From assembly GCA_934573735.1 (NCBI GenBank), contig CAKTMC010000018.1, positions 1-36,760 on the forward strand: DNA of 36,760 nt, written 5' to 3'. The position numbers were made by a program, and so were the translations under genes. The notes under the pieces are model-generated. The model did not search any database, was not told where the DNA came from, and saw only the letters and a program-made list of their open reading frames with translations. The stretch comes from an uncultured Oscillospiraceae bacterium (GTDB lineage: Bacteria > Bacillota > Clostridia > Oscillospirales > Oscillospiraceae). Each line of letters starts with the position of its first letter. Within the stretch, counting starts at the first letter, position 1. This document shows, piece after piece, positions 7,406 through 15,269 of the stretch.

Positions 7406-8143
7406 TTATTTATCTTTGCTCATGACAGGCGTATGGAAGCGCATGCTGAGATTATAGCAGGTCTCAAGATGCGTCTTTGCTGAGTTTTCCGCCAATTCCG
7501 GAATACCGGTCATGATGGCGTTATAGATGGCAAGATGCTGATTTGCAAGGGTCTCAAGCGCGGAGTTCTCCTTCTGTCCGATCAGAATTATCTGGGAACG
7601 GATGGAGTAATAGTTTATAAAACGCTCCATCTGCTGATAGGCCTTTATGATATAGGGATTCTCGCTGGCGCGGATTATCATCCAGTGAAAGCTGGTGTCT
7701 ATTTTGGCAAAATCCTCAAAGCTTCGCTCACGGATAGCAGAGTCAAACTGCTCGGCAAGCGTTTTCAGGCGCGTATCCTTTCTGAAGGTGCCCCTCTGCG
7801 CGCAAATATACGCGGCGGTGCCCTCCAGCGCACGTCTTGCCATAAAGTTCTTTTCAAGCGACATCAGGGAAATGTCCCAGACAAAATAACCTCGCTTTCC
7901 CTCCTTCTTCGTGACCAGCCCCTCCTCTGCCAGTCTCTCCAGAGCATAGGTCACGGGGGTCCTGCTCACCCCAAGCTCATCCGCTATCTGCACGACACTA
8001 AGCTTTGAGCCGGGAAAAAGCTCAAAGTGGATTATGGCGTCCTCCAAAACGGAATATACGATATCCGATAACTGCGCAAAGGGATTTCTGGATTGCGCGG
8101 CCTCGATTTGAATCTTGCTGAAACCGGGATTTTGTGCTTTCAT
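7406..8143 (-). CDS. GntR-family regulator, FadR/FCD subgroup
   Basis: The product is 245 residues. The N-terminal winged helix (about residues 22-90) contains the recognition region Ala-Asp-Glu-Leu-Gly-Val-Ser-Arg-Thr-Pro-Val. The C-terminal all-helical FCD domain keeps the metal-ligand set Asp149, His153, His203 and His225. FCD regulators usually bind a small carboxylic acid through this metal and repress catabolic genes. The next operon downstream handles carboxylic acids (CoA-transferase and 2-oxoacid oxidoreductase), so it is the likely target, though no operator could be identified. The gene has its own consensus promoter (8235-8263) and terminator. Its leader forms a small AGCAGC/GCTGCT hairpin (8162-8181) immediately before the GGGGAGGGG ribosome site. 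Confidence 0.92.
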   Translation of the reverse strand: MKAQNPGFSKIQIEAAQSRNPFAQLSDIVYSVLEDAIIHFELFPGSKLSVVQIADELGVSRTPVTYALERLAEEGLVTKKEGKRGYFVWDISLMSLEKNFMARRALEGTAAYICAQRGTFRKDTRLKTLAEQFDSAIRERSFEDFAKIDTSFHWMIIRASENPYIIKAYQQMERFINYYSIRSQIILIGQKENSALETLANQHLAIYNAIMTGIPELAENSAKTHLETCYNLSMRFHTPVMSKDK

Positions 8144-8234
8144 GCGTGTTTTCCCCTCCCCAGCAGCTTTAAGCGGCTGCTCTCCTCCGGCATTGCGGAG
8201 TCTGTGGTATTCTGCTGCTTCCCCTCTTTTCTTT

Positions 8235-8263
8235 ATTATAATAACAGGCCTTGCTTATGTCAA
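8235..8263 (-). promoter_or_regulatory. consensus sigma-A promoter of gntR
   Basis: On the minus strand TTGACA (8258-8263), a 17-base spacer and TATAAT (8235-8240): an exact match to both consensus boxes. The leader to the gntR ATG is about 85 bases. The promoter starts only 26 bases after the end of the upstream PEP-synthase-like gene. Confidence 0.88.
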
Positions 8264-8289
8264 ACAAAACGAACCTTCCTCCGTGCTTT

Positions 8290-10869
8290 TCAGACCTTGG
8301 CGAGGAAGCAGGTCTGGCTTCCGACCTCGGAATACAAAATCGCCTGCTCCCTGCCGAGGTCATATACGCGGATAACCTCCGCCATCACGCTCTCGGCATC
8401 GGAGGGTACGAGCTTTGTGTACACGTTCTCGCAGTCCGAAAACAGCGCCTCATTAAATACGCAGCCGTCCTCCCCGGGGTAGAGCGCGACATAGAACGAG
8501 CCTGCCTCCACAAGATCCTGGAAGAAGTGGCTGCCGTAGCTCAGCTCCGGGCGCAGACCGTGCGAGCTGTAGGCAAGCTCCGCTATGCAGTCGAAGCGGT
8601 TTATTTCCATGAAATGCACCGGAACCCCGAGACTGGGCGTGGTAGTGCCCCAGCGCCCCGGCCCGAGCAGGATAGTACCCTCGTCCCGCAAAAGGCTATT
8701 GAGCTCGCCGAGTCTGCGCGCCACCTGATACTTGCGCTGCTCGGGCAAGTCCAGATACGGCTCGACCTGAACCATGACGGCGTAGCGTATTGGCAGGCAG
8801 ACGTTTCCGCCCATGAAATTACCGTTTGTGTTAAAATAGAATTCCTTCACATTCGGCATGACTCCGGCCGCGCCGAAGCCGCGCGTTTGCAGCGATCTGC
8901 ATTGCAGGAGATTGACGCGGTAATTGCCGTCCTTATCGAAATTGCAGGCATACTCAATGTCCACCGGGTAGCTGTATTTCTCCTCAAGAACGCGCATCAG
9001 CTCCGTCATAACCTCGGTGAAGTCCGTGTTGTGCAGAAGCTTTCGGAAATTCAAAATATCCGGGGCGCTTGCCGCGCTCAGCCCCATCTCGCGCAGGCGC
9101 GCAACGCTCGGATAGTCCAGCTCCATGAACAGCGCCGGGTCCGCCTTGATATCGCGCTTGTCGATGCTCTGCACAAGGACTGTCTCAAATGCGTTATCCT
9201 TGAGCGCTATCACGTCCATCTTGTGCTGCGAGTATTTATACTCGTCGCCATAGGCGACCATCGGCGGCGCCTTCGGGTTCTCCATATCGAGCAGCCGCGC
9301 ATAGTCGTCGGCCTCGCGGTCAACCGCGCGCGTTCCCATGCCGAACACAAGCCGCAGCATCCCCTTATTGTCTCTTGAGGCGTTCTGACGGTTTAGATAC
9401 AGGTTCTTGGAATGTCCCACGCCCGCAATGTGCGGATAGTAGTAGTCCCCGTGTACATCGCCGCACACACGCATGACCAGCAGCGCCATCTGCTCGTCAC
9501 GGTCAAGAAGCTTTCGCTCGGCGCGGTACTTAATTGCATCCGGGTTGACGGTGCTGGCATAGACCTGCCTGACCGCGCGCTCAAAGACGGCATAGCGCTC
9601 CTCCAGACTTCCCTGATTGGGGCAGAATACGCTCTCATACTTGCCCGCGAAGGCATTGCCGAAGCCGTCCTCCAAAATCGAGCTGGAGCGCACGATGATC
9701 GGCGACTGACCGAAATACTCAAGCATGGACAAAAACTGCTCCTTAACGCTCGGCATGAACTTGCCGTTGAGCAAAATCTCGCGGATTGGCTTTGCCTGTT
9801 CGAGATAATCCGCCTCCTCGATCATGCGGATACGGGATGACCACAGCCCGTTTTGCACGCCGTAGGTGTAAAAGACGTCCGCGCCGATGTAGTAGGAGTC
9901 ATGCGGCTCAATGCGTGCGCGATACAGCTCCGGCGCTTCGTCGCGCAGGATGTTGCGCGCCAGAAGCATACCCGCGGCCTTGCCGCCGATGCAGCCGGTG
10001 CCTATCTCGCGGTTTTTGATGTACAGCAGGTCTCGCATCGAGAAATACCGGCGGCAGAGGGCAAGGCGCTTCGGCTCGTTACCGATAAGGCAGCGGAGCA
10101 TATTCTCCTTGAGCCGTTTTCCGTCCTCGTCCGTCGGCTCGTGCCCGTCGGAGACGGAGTCAAACATGCTGTCCCAGCAGTCACGCCGCTCCCCCGTCTG
10201 GGTAAAGCGCTCAAAGACGGCGTAGGTGTCCGCGCTTGAGGTCAGGGCACGCCACTTCGCGCCGGTGATTTTCAGGGGAAAGTATGTGGTCTGCGTACTG
10301 CGGCCGCGCACCTTGACGGCGTGGATATAAACGCTGCCGTCCAGAGTGCGGATGTTTGCAAGCAGCGGCGTCTCCCTGCGGATGCGCGAAATGGTCTCAT
10401 AGGTATGCTTTTCATAGTCTATCGGCTGATACGCGACGGCCTGACGCCGGATGAGAAATGGGTTAATGAGCAGGAAAAAGTTTGAGATCATCAGGTCGGA
10501 AAACCAGTATTTTTGCAGATCCGACAGACAGTCGAACACGAAAAACGTGCCGAGCGGCTCTTTGTCGATGATGCGGTGTACCTGCACGGCAAAGGTCTCA
10601 AAGCCGACTCTCGGATCGAGCTCGTATTTTTCGACATTTGCGCCGCGCTCACACAGCGCCGCCGTGTCCATGATCTCCTCGTGATCGGCAAAGCGAATGT
10701 AGACGATGCGGTCGCCCCTGCGGGCAACGTTGGTAACGAATTTCGTTGCGGCGTACATATAGTTGCTGATGTGTTCACACTGCCAGACGAGCGTGTCGCC
10801 CGGGCGAAGGTAGTCGATCGCCTCGTCGAGGCCATCAATGCCGGTGGAAATGCGGCGTTCGGTCTCCAT
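8290..10869 (-). CDS. PEP/pyruvate-binding (PPDK_N) protein with degenerate KaiC-like N-terminal domain
   Basis: The product is 859 residues from the ATG at 10869, which has a GAGGAG ribosome site; the longer 888-residue frame lacks one. Residues 6-20 (Ser-Thr-Gly-Ile-Asp-Gly-Leu-Asp) open like a KaiC/RecA-type ATPase, but where the P-loop should be (about 22-36) there is no Gly-Lys-Thr/Ser. A Walker B-like Phe-Val-Phe-Asp-Cys-Leu-Ser (110-116) remains. From about residue 285 the protein matches the ATP-grasp domain of PEP synthase and pyruvate phosphate dikinase: Gly-Gly-Lys-Ala-Ala-Gly (295-300) and Val-Arg-Ser-Ser-Ser-Ile-Leu-Glu-Asp-Gly (393-402) followed by Phe-Ala-Gly-Lys-Tyr-Glu-Ser. 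Neither the phosphohistidine swivel domain nor the PEP-binding barrel is recognisable. The C-terminal part has a Gly-Pro-Gly-Arg-Trp-Gly motif known in related stand-alone proteins. The function is unknown; a nucleotide-dependent phosphotransfer or sensing role is an inference. It is flanked by a terminator and its own intergenic region, so it is probably monocistronic. Confidence 0.8.
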   Translation of the reverse strand: METERRISTGIDGLDEAIDYLRPGDTLVWQCEHISNYMYAATKFVTNVARRGDRIVYIRFADHEEIMDTAALCERGANVEKYELDPRVGFETFAVQVHRIIDKEPLGTFFVFDCLSDLQKYWFSDLMISNFFLLINPFLIRRQAVAYQPIDYEKHTYETISRIRRETPLLANIRTLDGSVYIHAVKVRGRSTQTTYFPLKITGAKWRALTSSADTYAVFERFTQTGERRDCWDSMFDSVSDGHEPTDEDGKRLKENMLRCLIGNEPKRLALCRRYFSMRDLLYIKNREIGTGCIGGKAAGMLLARNILRDEAPELYRARIEPHDSYYIGADVFYTYGVQNGLWSSRIRMIEEADYLEQAKPIREILLNGKFMPSVKEQFLSMLEYFGQSPIIVRSSSILEDGFGNAFAGKYESVFCPNQGSLEERYAVFERAVRQVYASTVNPDAIKYRAERKLLDRDEQMALLVMRVCGDVHGDYYYPHIAGVGHSKNLYLNRQNASRDNKGMLRLVFGMGTRAVDREADDYARLLDMENPKAPPMVAYGDEYKYSQHKMDVIALKDNAFETVLVQSIDKRDIKADPALFMELDYPSVARLREMGLSAASAPDILNFRKLLHNTDFTEVMTELMRVLEEKYSYPVDIEYACNFDKDGNYRVNLLQCRSLQTRGFGAAGVMPNVKEFYFNTNGNFMGGNVCLPIRYAVMVQVEPYLDLPEQRKYQVARRLGELNSLLRDEGTILLGPGRWGTTTPSLGVPVHFMEINRFDCIAELAYSSHGLRPELSYGSHFFQDLVEAGSFYVALYPGEDGCVFNEALFSDCENVYTKLVPSDAESVMAEVIRVYDLGREQAILYSEVGSQTCFLAKV

Positions 10870-10946
10870 AGTCTTCTCCTCACTTTCACGATATTTTTCT
10901 GGCGTACCCCCTGCGCCTTCGCGCAATTCTCGGGTGGTACAAATCC

Positions 10947-10975
10947 AGTTTACCATAGGTTTTCGGCTTTTTCTA
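10947..10975 (-). promoter_or_regulatory. possible promoter of the PEP-synthase-like gene
   Basis: On the minus strand TAGAAA (10970-10975), 17 bases, TAAACT (10947-10952), preceded by a TGG extended -10 element. Both boxes are imperfect. It is the best candidate found in the 170-base gap upstream of the gene. Confidence 0.35.
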
Positions 10976-11040
10976 CCATGTTGTTTACGTTATTTTCTCG
11001 TCAAGCGTTGTGCCAAAACGGGACGAAAAAGCATAACAAA

Positions 11041-11070
11041 ACAGCGGGAGCTATATCGCTCTCCCGCTGT
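11041..11070 (-). terminator. terminator of the LacI-controlled operon
   Basis: ACAGCGGGAG (11041-11050) and CTCCCGCTGT (11061-11070) form a perfect 10-bp stem. On the minus strand TTTTG follows. It lies about 100 bases after the hydroxyacid dehydrogenase stop and before the PEP-synthase-like gene's leader. Confidence 0.75.
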
Positions 11071-11170
11071 AATATATTTTAAGATAATTCCCTGACCATC
11101 TTCATTTTACTTCGTCCCGCATGGTGCCAAAGCATCGGATTGTTTCGGCCTTACAGCTATAAGTCCAGCC

Positions 11171-12130
11171 TCACCTTTTCTTATAGCCGGTTTCAAAGTC
11201 CACGGTATTTATATACTCCTCGCCCTTCATCCAGTGCTCCAAATTCTCGCAGGCGATGTCCACAATTCGCTCAAAGGTGTGCTGCAAATGGAAGCCTCCC
11301 GCAACGTGCGGAGTGATGATCAGATTTTTCTCTCTCCAGAGCGGATGCTCCTCGGGCAGCGGCTCCTGCTCCGTCACGTCGATTGCGGCAGCCGCTATCT
11401 CGCCGTTTCGGAGGGCGCTCAGCAGAACCTCACTCTCCACGGCGCTCCCTCGACCGCAGTTTATGAACAGCGCGCTGTTTTTCATCAGGCGGAAGCGCTC
11501 CTCGGTGTAGAAATGAACGGTTCCCTTCGTGCTCGGCAAAATCGAGAACAGCACATCCGCGCGCGGCAAAACCGTATCGATTGCGTCCGTCTGAACAAGC
11601 TCGTCCACGCAGTCCGGGCATTCCCCCGCGCGGCGCTTTACGCCGATAACATATGCACCCATCGCCTTTAGCATTCTCGCATAGCGCAGACCGATATCGC
11701 CGAGCCCTACGACCAGCACGGTTGCGCCGACCGGGGAGCTAACCGCGCCGAAATCGTCCCAACGGCAGGCATTTTGCGCGTCGCGGTAAAGATGGAGCTT
11801 CTTCATAAGCATCATGGTGAGCGCCACTGCGTGCTCGGAAACCGCACGGTTATATGCTCCCGTCGCGTTGCAGAGCGCCGTAGTCTCGGCAAGCACACCG
11901 GGCGCAATGTATTCGTCCGCACCGGCGGATTCAAGCTGCATCAGCTCCAGCCGCTTTGATGCCTTTATCAGCCTCGCCGGAGCATTGCCGATAATGACGC
12001 TCGCCTCCGCGACCTGCTCCTCGCTGAGCTCACCGGGCGCGAGATACTGCACGCGGTTTTCCTTTGCTATCTTATTCAGTCTTGCCTTGTGCGCTTCGTT
12101 TACGGGAATTGTGACCAGAATATTCTTCAT
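11171..12130 (-). CDS. D-isomer-specific 2-hydroxyacid dehydrogenase
   Basis: The product is 319 residues. The NAD-binding loop Val-Gly-Leu-Gly-Asp-Ile-Gly is at 141-147. The catalytic set is complete: Arg227 in Asn-Cys-Gly-Arg-Gly-Ser, Glu256 in Glu-Gln-Glu-Pro-Leu-Pro, and His275 in Thr-Pro-His-Val-Ala-Gly. The family interconverts 2-oxoacids and D-2-hydroxyacids with NAD(P)H in the cytosol. The gene begins 37 bases after the IlvD/Edd dehydratase with its own AAGGAGGAT site, so it is the last gene of the lacI operon. A dehydratase makes a 2-keto-3-deoxy sugar acid or another 2-oxoacid, which this enzyme could reduce (as in glyoxylate/hydroxypyruvate reductase-type steps). The substrate cannot be named from sequence. 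Confidence 0.92.
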   Translation of the reverse strand: MKNILVTIPVNEAHKARLNKIAKENRVQYLAPGELSEEQVAEASVIIGNAPARLIKASKRLELMQLESAGADEYIAPGVLAETTALCNATGAYNRAVSEHAVALTMMLMKKLHLYRDAQNACRWDDFGAVSSPVGATVLVVGLGDIGLRYARMLKAMGAYVIGVKRRAGECPDCVDELVQTDAIDTVLPRADVLFSILPSTKGTVHFYTEERFRLMKNSALFINCGRGSAVESEVLLSALRNGEIAAAAIDVTEQEPLPEEHPLWREKNLIITPHVAGGFHLQHTFERIVDIACENLEHWMKGEEYINTVDFETGYKKR

Positions 12131-12167
12131 TGCAATTATCCTCCTTTTATAAATATACTTATTATAC

Positions 12168-13922
12168 TTAATCCTCGAAGCTCAGCCATGCTCCGTCCAT
12201 GGGCGAGCTTGCGTGCTCGCTGAATATGCGCAGCACGCCGTTTTTATATTTACGCGGCTTGGGCGTCCAGCTTTTTCTTCGCTCGGAGAGAATTATCTCT
12301 ATCTCCTCCGGGCTTTTCCGTTCACCCTTTACGCCGACGATATTGAGTCTTCTATCGGGGATGTCGATTTCAATTAAGTCGCCCTCCTCGACCAGAGCTA
12401 TCGGCCCGCCGGACTGCGCCTCCGGGCTGCAATGGCCAATCACGGGTCCCGTCGAAGCGCCGGAGAAGCGGCCGTCCGTAATCAGGGCAATGCTTCTCCC
12501 AAGCTCAGGATCGCTGCTTATCGCCTCGCTGGTATAAAACATCTCCGGCATACCCGAGGCGCGCGGCCCCTCATAGCGGATGAAAACAGCGTCTCCCTTC
12601 TCGACCTTGTGGTGCAGCACCGCGTCAAGACATTCCTCCTCGCTGTCAAAGGGCCGGGCGCGGAGCAGGCTGCGGAACATCTCCCTCGGGCAGGCGGTAT
12701 GCTTGATTACCGCGCCATCCGGTGCAAGATTTCCCTTGAGCACGGCGACGCTGCCGTCGATGCCTATTGCCTTATCATAAGGACGGATTATATCCTCCCG
12801 CGTGACGCTTATCCCGTATTTTGCGTTGGCCGCGTCCAGCAGGCTCCGGCAATGGGGATAAAAACCGCTTGCCTTCAGCTCGTCCAGGTTCTCGCCTATC
12901 GTCCTTCCGGTCACACTCATTGCGTCAAGCTGAAGCACACCGCGAAGCTCCTCCATAACCGCAGGCACGCCCCCGGCATAGTACAAAAACTCCGCCGGCC
13001 AGCGTCCTGCCGGACGCAGGTTCACGAGATAATGTGCGCCGCGATGCAGACGGTCAAAGCTGTCTCCGTCGATTTTAATCCCATATTCGTGGGCAATGGC
13101 GGGAAGATGCAGCAGCGCATTCGTAGAGCCCGAAATCGCTGCATGGACTAAAATCGCGTTTTCCAAGCTCTCAGGCGTCACTATATCGCTCGGCTTGAGC
13201 CCCTTACGCGCAAGCTCGACGGAGAGCCGCCCCGCACGGTAGGCGCAGTCGAGCAAATCCGGGCTTGTCGCCGGGAGCAGAGCCGAGCCCGGCAGGGCAA
13301 GTCCCATTGCCTCGGCCATTATCTGCATCGTGGACGCCGTCCCGATGAAGCTGCACGCGCCGCAGCTCGGGCAGGCGTTGCGCTTTGCCCAGCTCAGGCG
13401 CTCCTCGCTGATTTCCCCGCGCTCAAACTGCGCCGAATACATACCAAGCTGCTCCAGCGTCAAAAGCTCCGGCCCGGCACTCATGGTGCCGCCGGGAACC
13501 ACCACCGAGGGGATATTGACTCGCGCCATGCCCATCAGATTTCCCGGCAGTCCCTTGTCGCAGCTTGCTATATACACACCACCGTCAAAGGGCGTGGCGT
13601 TTGCGTGTATTTCTATCATGCCGGCAATCATCTCACGGCTGGCAAGGCTGAAATTTATTCCGTCCGTGCCCTGACTTTCGCCGTCGCAGATGTCGGTGCA
13701 AAAGTAACGCGCACCGCGCCCGCCCGCATCCGCAACGCCGCGGCAGACGGCCTCCACAAGCTTATCCAGTTGCCCCGAGCCGGGGTGACTGTCTCCGAAG
13801 CTGCTCTCCACGATGATTTGCGGTCTTGAAAGCTCCTCAAGCGTCCAGCCCGTGCCGAGGCGCAGCGGGTCAAGCTCCGGCGCGAGTCTGCGCATTTTCT
13901 GACTTATCAGTTCTTTATCCAT
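12168..13922 (-). CDS. IlvD/Edd-family sugar-acid-type dehydratase
   Basis: The product is 584 residues, the full family length. Likely Fe-S cluster cysteines are seen at Cys79 (Asp-Ile-Cys-Asp-Gly), Cys121 (Cys-Asp-Lys-Gly) and Cys190 (Cys-Gly-Ala-Cys-Ser-Phe). A late Thr-Asp-Gly-Arg-Phe-Ser-Gly-Ala-Ser segment is the conserved C-terminal site. The first motif is not the Pro-Cys-Asn of true IlvD. With a LacI regulator and the remains of a gluconate/KduD-type dehydrogenase in the operon, a sugar-acid dehydratase is more likely than branched-chain amino acid synthesis. Its ATG lies one base past the TGA of the broken SDR gene, a coupling inherited from an intact operon. Fe-S dependence fits an anaerobe. 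Confidence 0.9.
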   Translation of the reverse strand: MDKELISQKMRRLAPELDPLRLGTGWTLEELSRPQIIVESSFGDSHPGSGQLDKLVEAVCRGVADAGGRGARYFCTDICDGESQGTDGINFSLASREMIAGMIEIHANATPFDGGVYIASCDKGLPGNLMGMARVNIPSVVVPGGTMSAGPELLTLEQLGMYSAQFERGEISEERLSWAKRNACPSCGACSFIGTASTMQIMAEAMGLALPGSALLPATSPDLLDCAYRAGRLSVELARKGLKPSDIVTPESLENAILVHAAISGSTNALLHLPAIAHEYGIKIDGDSFDRLHRGAHYLVNLRPAGRWPAEFLYYAGGVPAVMEELRGVLQLDAMSVTGRTIGENLDELKASGFYPHCRSLLDAANAKYGISVTREDIIRPYDKAIGIDGSVAVLKGNLAPDGAVIKHTACPREMFRSLLRARPFDSEEECLDAVLHHKVEKGDAVFIRYEGPRASGMPEMFYTSEAISSDPELGRSIALITDGRFSGASTGPVIGHCSPEAQSGGPIALVEEGDLIEIDIPDRRLNIVGVKGERKSPEEIEIILSERRKSWTPKPRKYKNGVLRIFSEHASSPMDGAWLSFED

Positions 13923-13923
13923 A

Positions 13924-14077
13924 TCATTTCACCAGATATCCGCCGTCCACGGGAATAATCGCGCCGCCGAGATAGTCGCTGGCATGGGAGGCGAGGAAAA
14001 TGCAGGGTCCCTTCATGTCCTCGCCCGTTCCCCAGCGTCCCGCCGGAATTCGCTCCTCTGATATCAAACAAATCCAT
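13924..14077 (-). pseudogene. SDR-family dehydrogenase gene reduced to its two ends
   Basis: A good ribosome site (GGAGGGATGAAA) and ATG at 14077 begin Met-Asp-Leu-Phe-Asp-Ile-Arg-Gly, a typical N-terminus of gluconate 5-dehydrogenase/KduD-type SDR proteins. Within about seven codons the frame changes, and the minus strand then reads, in another frame, Ser-Glu-Glu-Arg-Ile-Pro-Ala-Gly-Arg-Trp-Gly, then Phe-Leu-Ala-Ser, then Val-Asp-Gly-Gly-Tyr-Leu-Val-Lys-stop. That is the standard SDR C-terminus. The whole middle (cofactor loop, Ser-Tyr-Lys catalytic set, roughly 200 residues) is absent. The stop still overlaps the dehydratase start region. This is best explained by an internal deletion of about 600 bases with frameshift. 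Confidence 0.8.
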
Positions 14078-14096
14078 TTTCATCCCTCCGCAAAGC

Positions 14097-15119
14097 TTAA
14101 AGCCTTTTCGTTGAGGCGCGCTCAATCCGCCGGTTTTGCAGCACTATCCGGCGGGGCGGCGCGCTGTTTTTGCTTTTGATGCGCTCTATCAGCAGCTCCG
14201 CGCACTCCGCGCCCATGGCGACGGTGTCCGACGAAATGCTTGTTAGCCCCTGCTCCATCACTTCCATCCACGGCCAGTCGTCAAAGCCGCATATGCCGAG
14301 CTTCGGCGAAAAACTGAGTCCGCAGTGCTTTGCCGCTCTTATAAGCTGCAAGGTCGTCTCGCCGTTTACGCTGAGCAGCGCCGCAGGCTTATCCTCCGCC
14401 TTGCCGACAAAGTCGAGCAGCATCCGCGAGGTCTCCTCCACGGAGTCCATGTCGATGAGATATACATTATCCGCGCCATCCGCGCCGAATATCTCCGCCG
14501 CGTGATTTATAAATGTCTCCATTCGGGCGCGGCGTGTGCTTATCGACTCCACGGGCGGTGAAAAGAAGGCGACTCGCTCATAGCCCTGTGCGCGAAGATA
14601 TTTCATGCACTCATAGGTAGCGTTTTCGTTGTCGCTGACAACGCAGTCAAGCTCCGTATCGCTCATAAACTCACGGTCAGCCAAGACGAGAGGCGTTTTC
14701 TCCGCCATGCTCTCTATCTCCCGCGCCGCGTTCCCGGTAGTATTGCAGATAATGCCCTCCACGGGGGTGTCGAGCAAAATCTTGTACGCATCTTTTTCTA
14801 TCTGCGCATCGTTATCGGCATCGAGTATCATGAGCTTGTAGCCGTTTGCGCGGCAGACCGTCTGAATACCCTTAATCAAAAGCGCAGAGAAGGGGTTGCC
14901 CATGTCCGCCATAAGACAGCCTATTATGCCGCTGCTTTGCGATTTCAGGCTGCGGGCAAGGCTGTTCGGGTGGTAATCGAGCTCCTTTACGATCTGCTCC
15001 AGCCGCTGCCGGGTCTTTTCGGACATATTGCTGTAGTTTCCGTTCAAAAAGCGGGAGACGGTCGCAATGGAGACCCCCGCCCTCTCGGATATGTCATGTA
15101 TTGTTGAAGCCTTTTTCAC
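14097..15119 (-). CDS. LacI-family transcriptional regulator
   Basis: The product is 340 residues. The N-terminal helix-turn-helix (residues 6-30) reads Ile-His-Asp-Ile-Ser-Glu-Arg-Ala-Gly-Val-Ser-Ile-Ala-Thr-Val-Ser-Arg-Phe-Leu-Asn-Gly, followed by the hinge helix and a periplasmic-binding-protein-type effector domain. The Asn-Tyr-Ser-Asn-Met-Ser and Tyr-His-Pro-Asn-Ser-Leu-Ala-Arg stretches resemble KdgR-like clostridial members that respond to sugar acids. It is the first gene of the operon lacI - broken SDR - dehydratase - hydroxyacid dehydrogenase. The promoter (15177-15205) is followed at once by two AAACGTTT operators, so autorepression of the whole operon is very likely. Confidence 0.93.
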   Translation of the reverse strand: MKKASTIHDISERAGVSIATVSRFLNGNYSNMSEKTRQRLEQIVKELDYHPNSLARSLKSQSSGIIGCLMADMGNPFSALLIKGIQTVCRANGYKLMILDADNDAQIEKDAYKILLDTPVEGIICNTTGNAAREIESMAEKTPLVLADREFMSDTELDCVVSDNENATYECMKYLRAQGYERVAFFSPPVESISTRRARMETFINHAAEIFGADGADNVYLIDMDSVEETSRMLLDFVGKAEDKPAALLSVNGETTLQLIRAAKHCGLSFSPKLGICGFDDWPWMEVMEQGLTSISSDTVAMGAECAELLIERIKSKNSAPPRRIVLQNRRIERASTKRL

Positions 15120-15139
15120 GCCGTAACCTCCTGTCGAGA

Positions 15140-15172
15140 TTAGTTAAACGTTTACGGTAAACGTTTAACTAA
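15140..15172. promoter_or_regulatory. LacI-type double operator in a 33-bp perfect palindrome
   Basis: Arms of 16 bases (15140-15155 and 15157-15172) are exact reverse complements around a single central G. Each arm contains TTAAACGTTTAC or its mirror, so AAACGTTT, the core of many LacI-family operators, occurs twice, 14 bases apart. It begins five bases downstream of the -10 box of the lacI promoter, an ideal site for blocking transcription. Confidence 0.88.
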
Positions 15173-15176
15173 CGCT

Positions 15177-15205
15177 AATGTAGCACTGTTTTTCAGCCTT
15201 GTCAA
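15177..15205 (-). promoter_or_regulatory. sigma-A promoter of the lacI operon
   Basis: On the minus strand TTGACA (15200-15205), 17 bases, TACATT (15177-15182). The -35 is perfect and the -10 is imperfect. The operator palindrome lies over the expected transcription start. Confidence 0.8.
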
Positions 15206-15269
15206 GAGAATTTTATTGATTATTCAAGGTTTTTTGAGTTTGTTATGAATATCTGAAAGACCTTGCTCC

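Noticed and set aside
8251..9378. 375-codon plus-strand frame opposite the PEP-synthase-like gene
   Set aside because: Antisense to a conserved ATP-grasp protein; no ribosome site.
10870..10956. 29-residue N-terminal extension of the PEP-synthase-like protein
   Set aside because: The internal ATG at 10869 has a GAGGAG site and begins directly at the KaiC-like motif; the extension has neither.
13907..14125. 72-codon minus-strand frame across the broken SDR gene
   Set aside because: It starts inside lacI and reads the SDR remnant out of frame, ending inside the dehydratase; it is a product of the deletion, not a gene.
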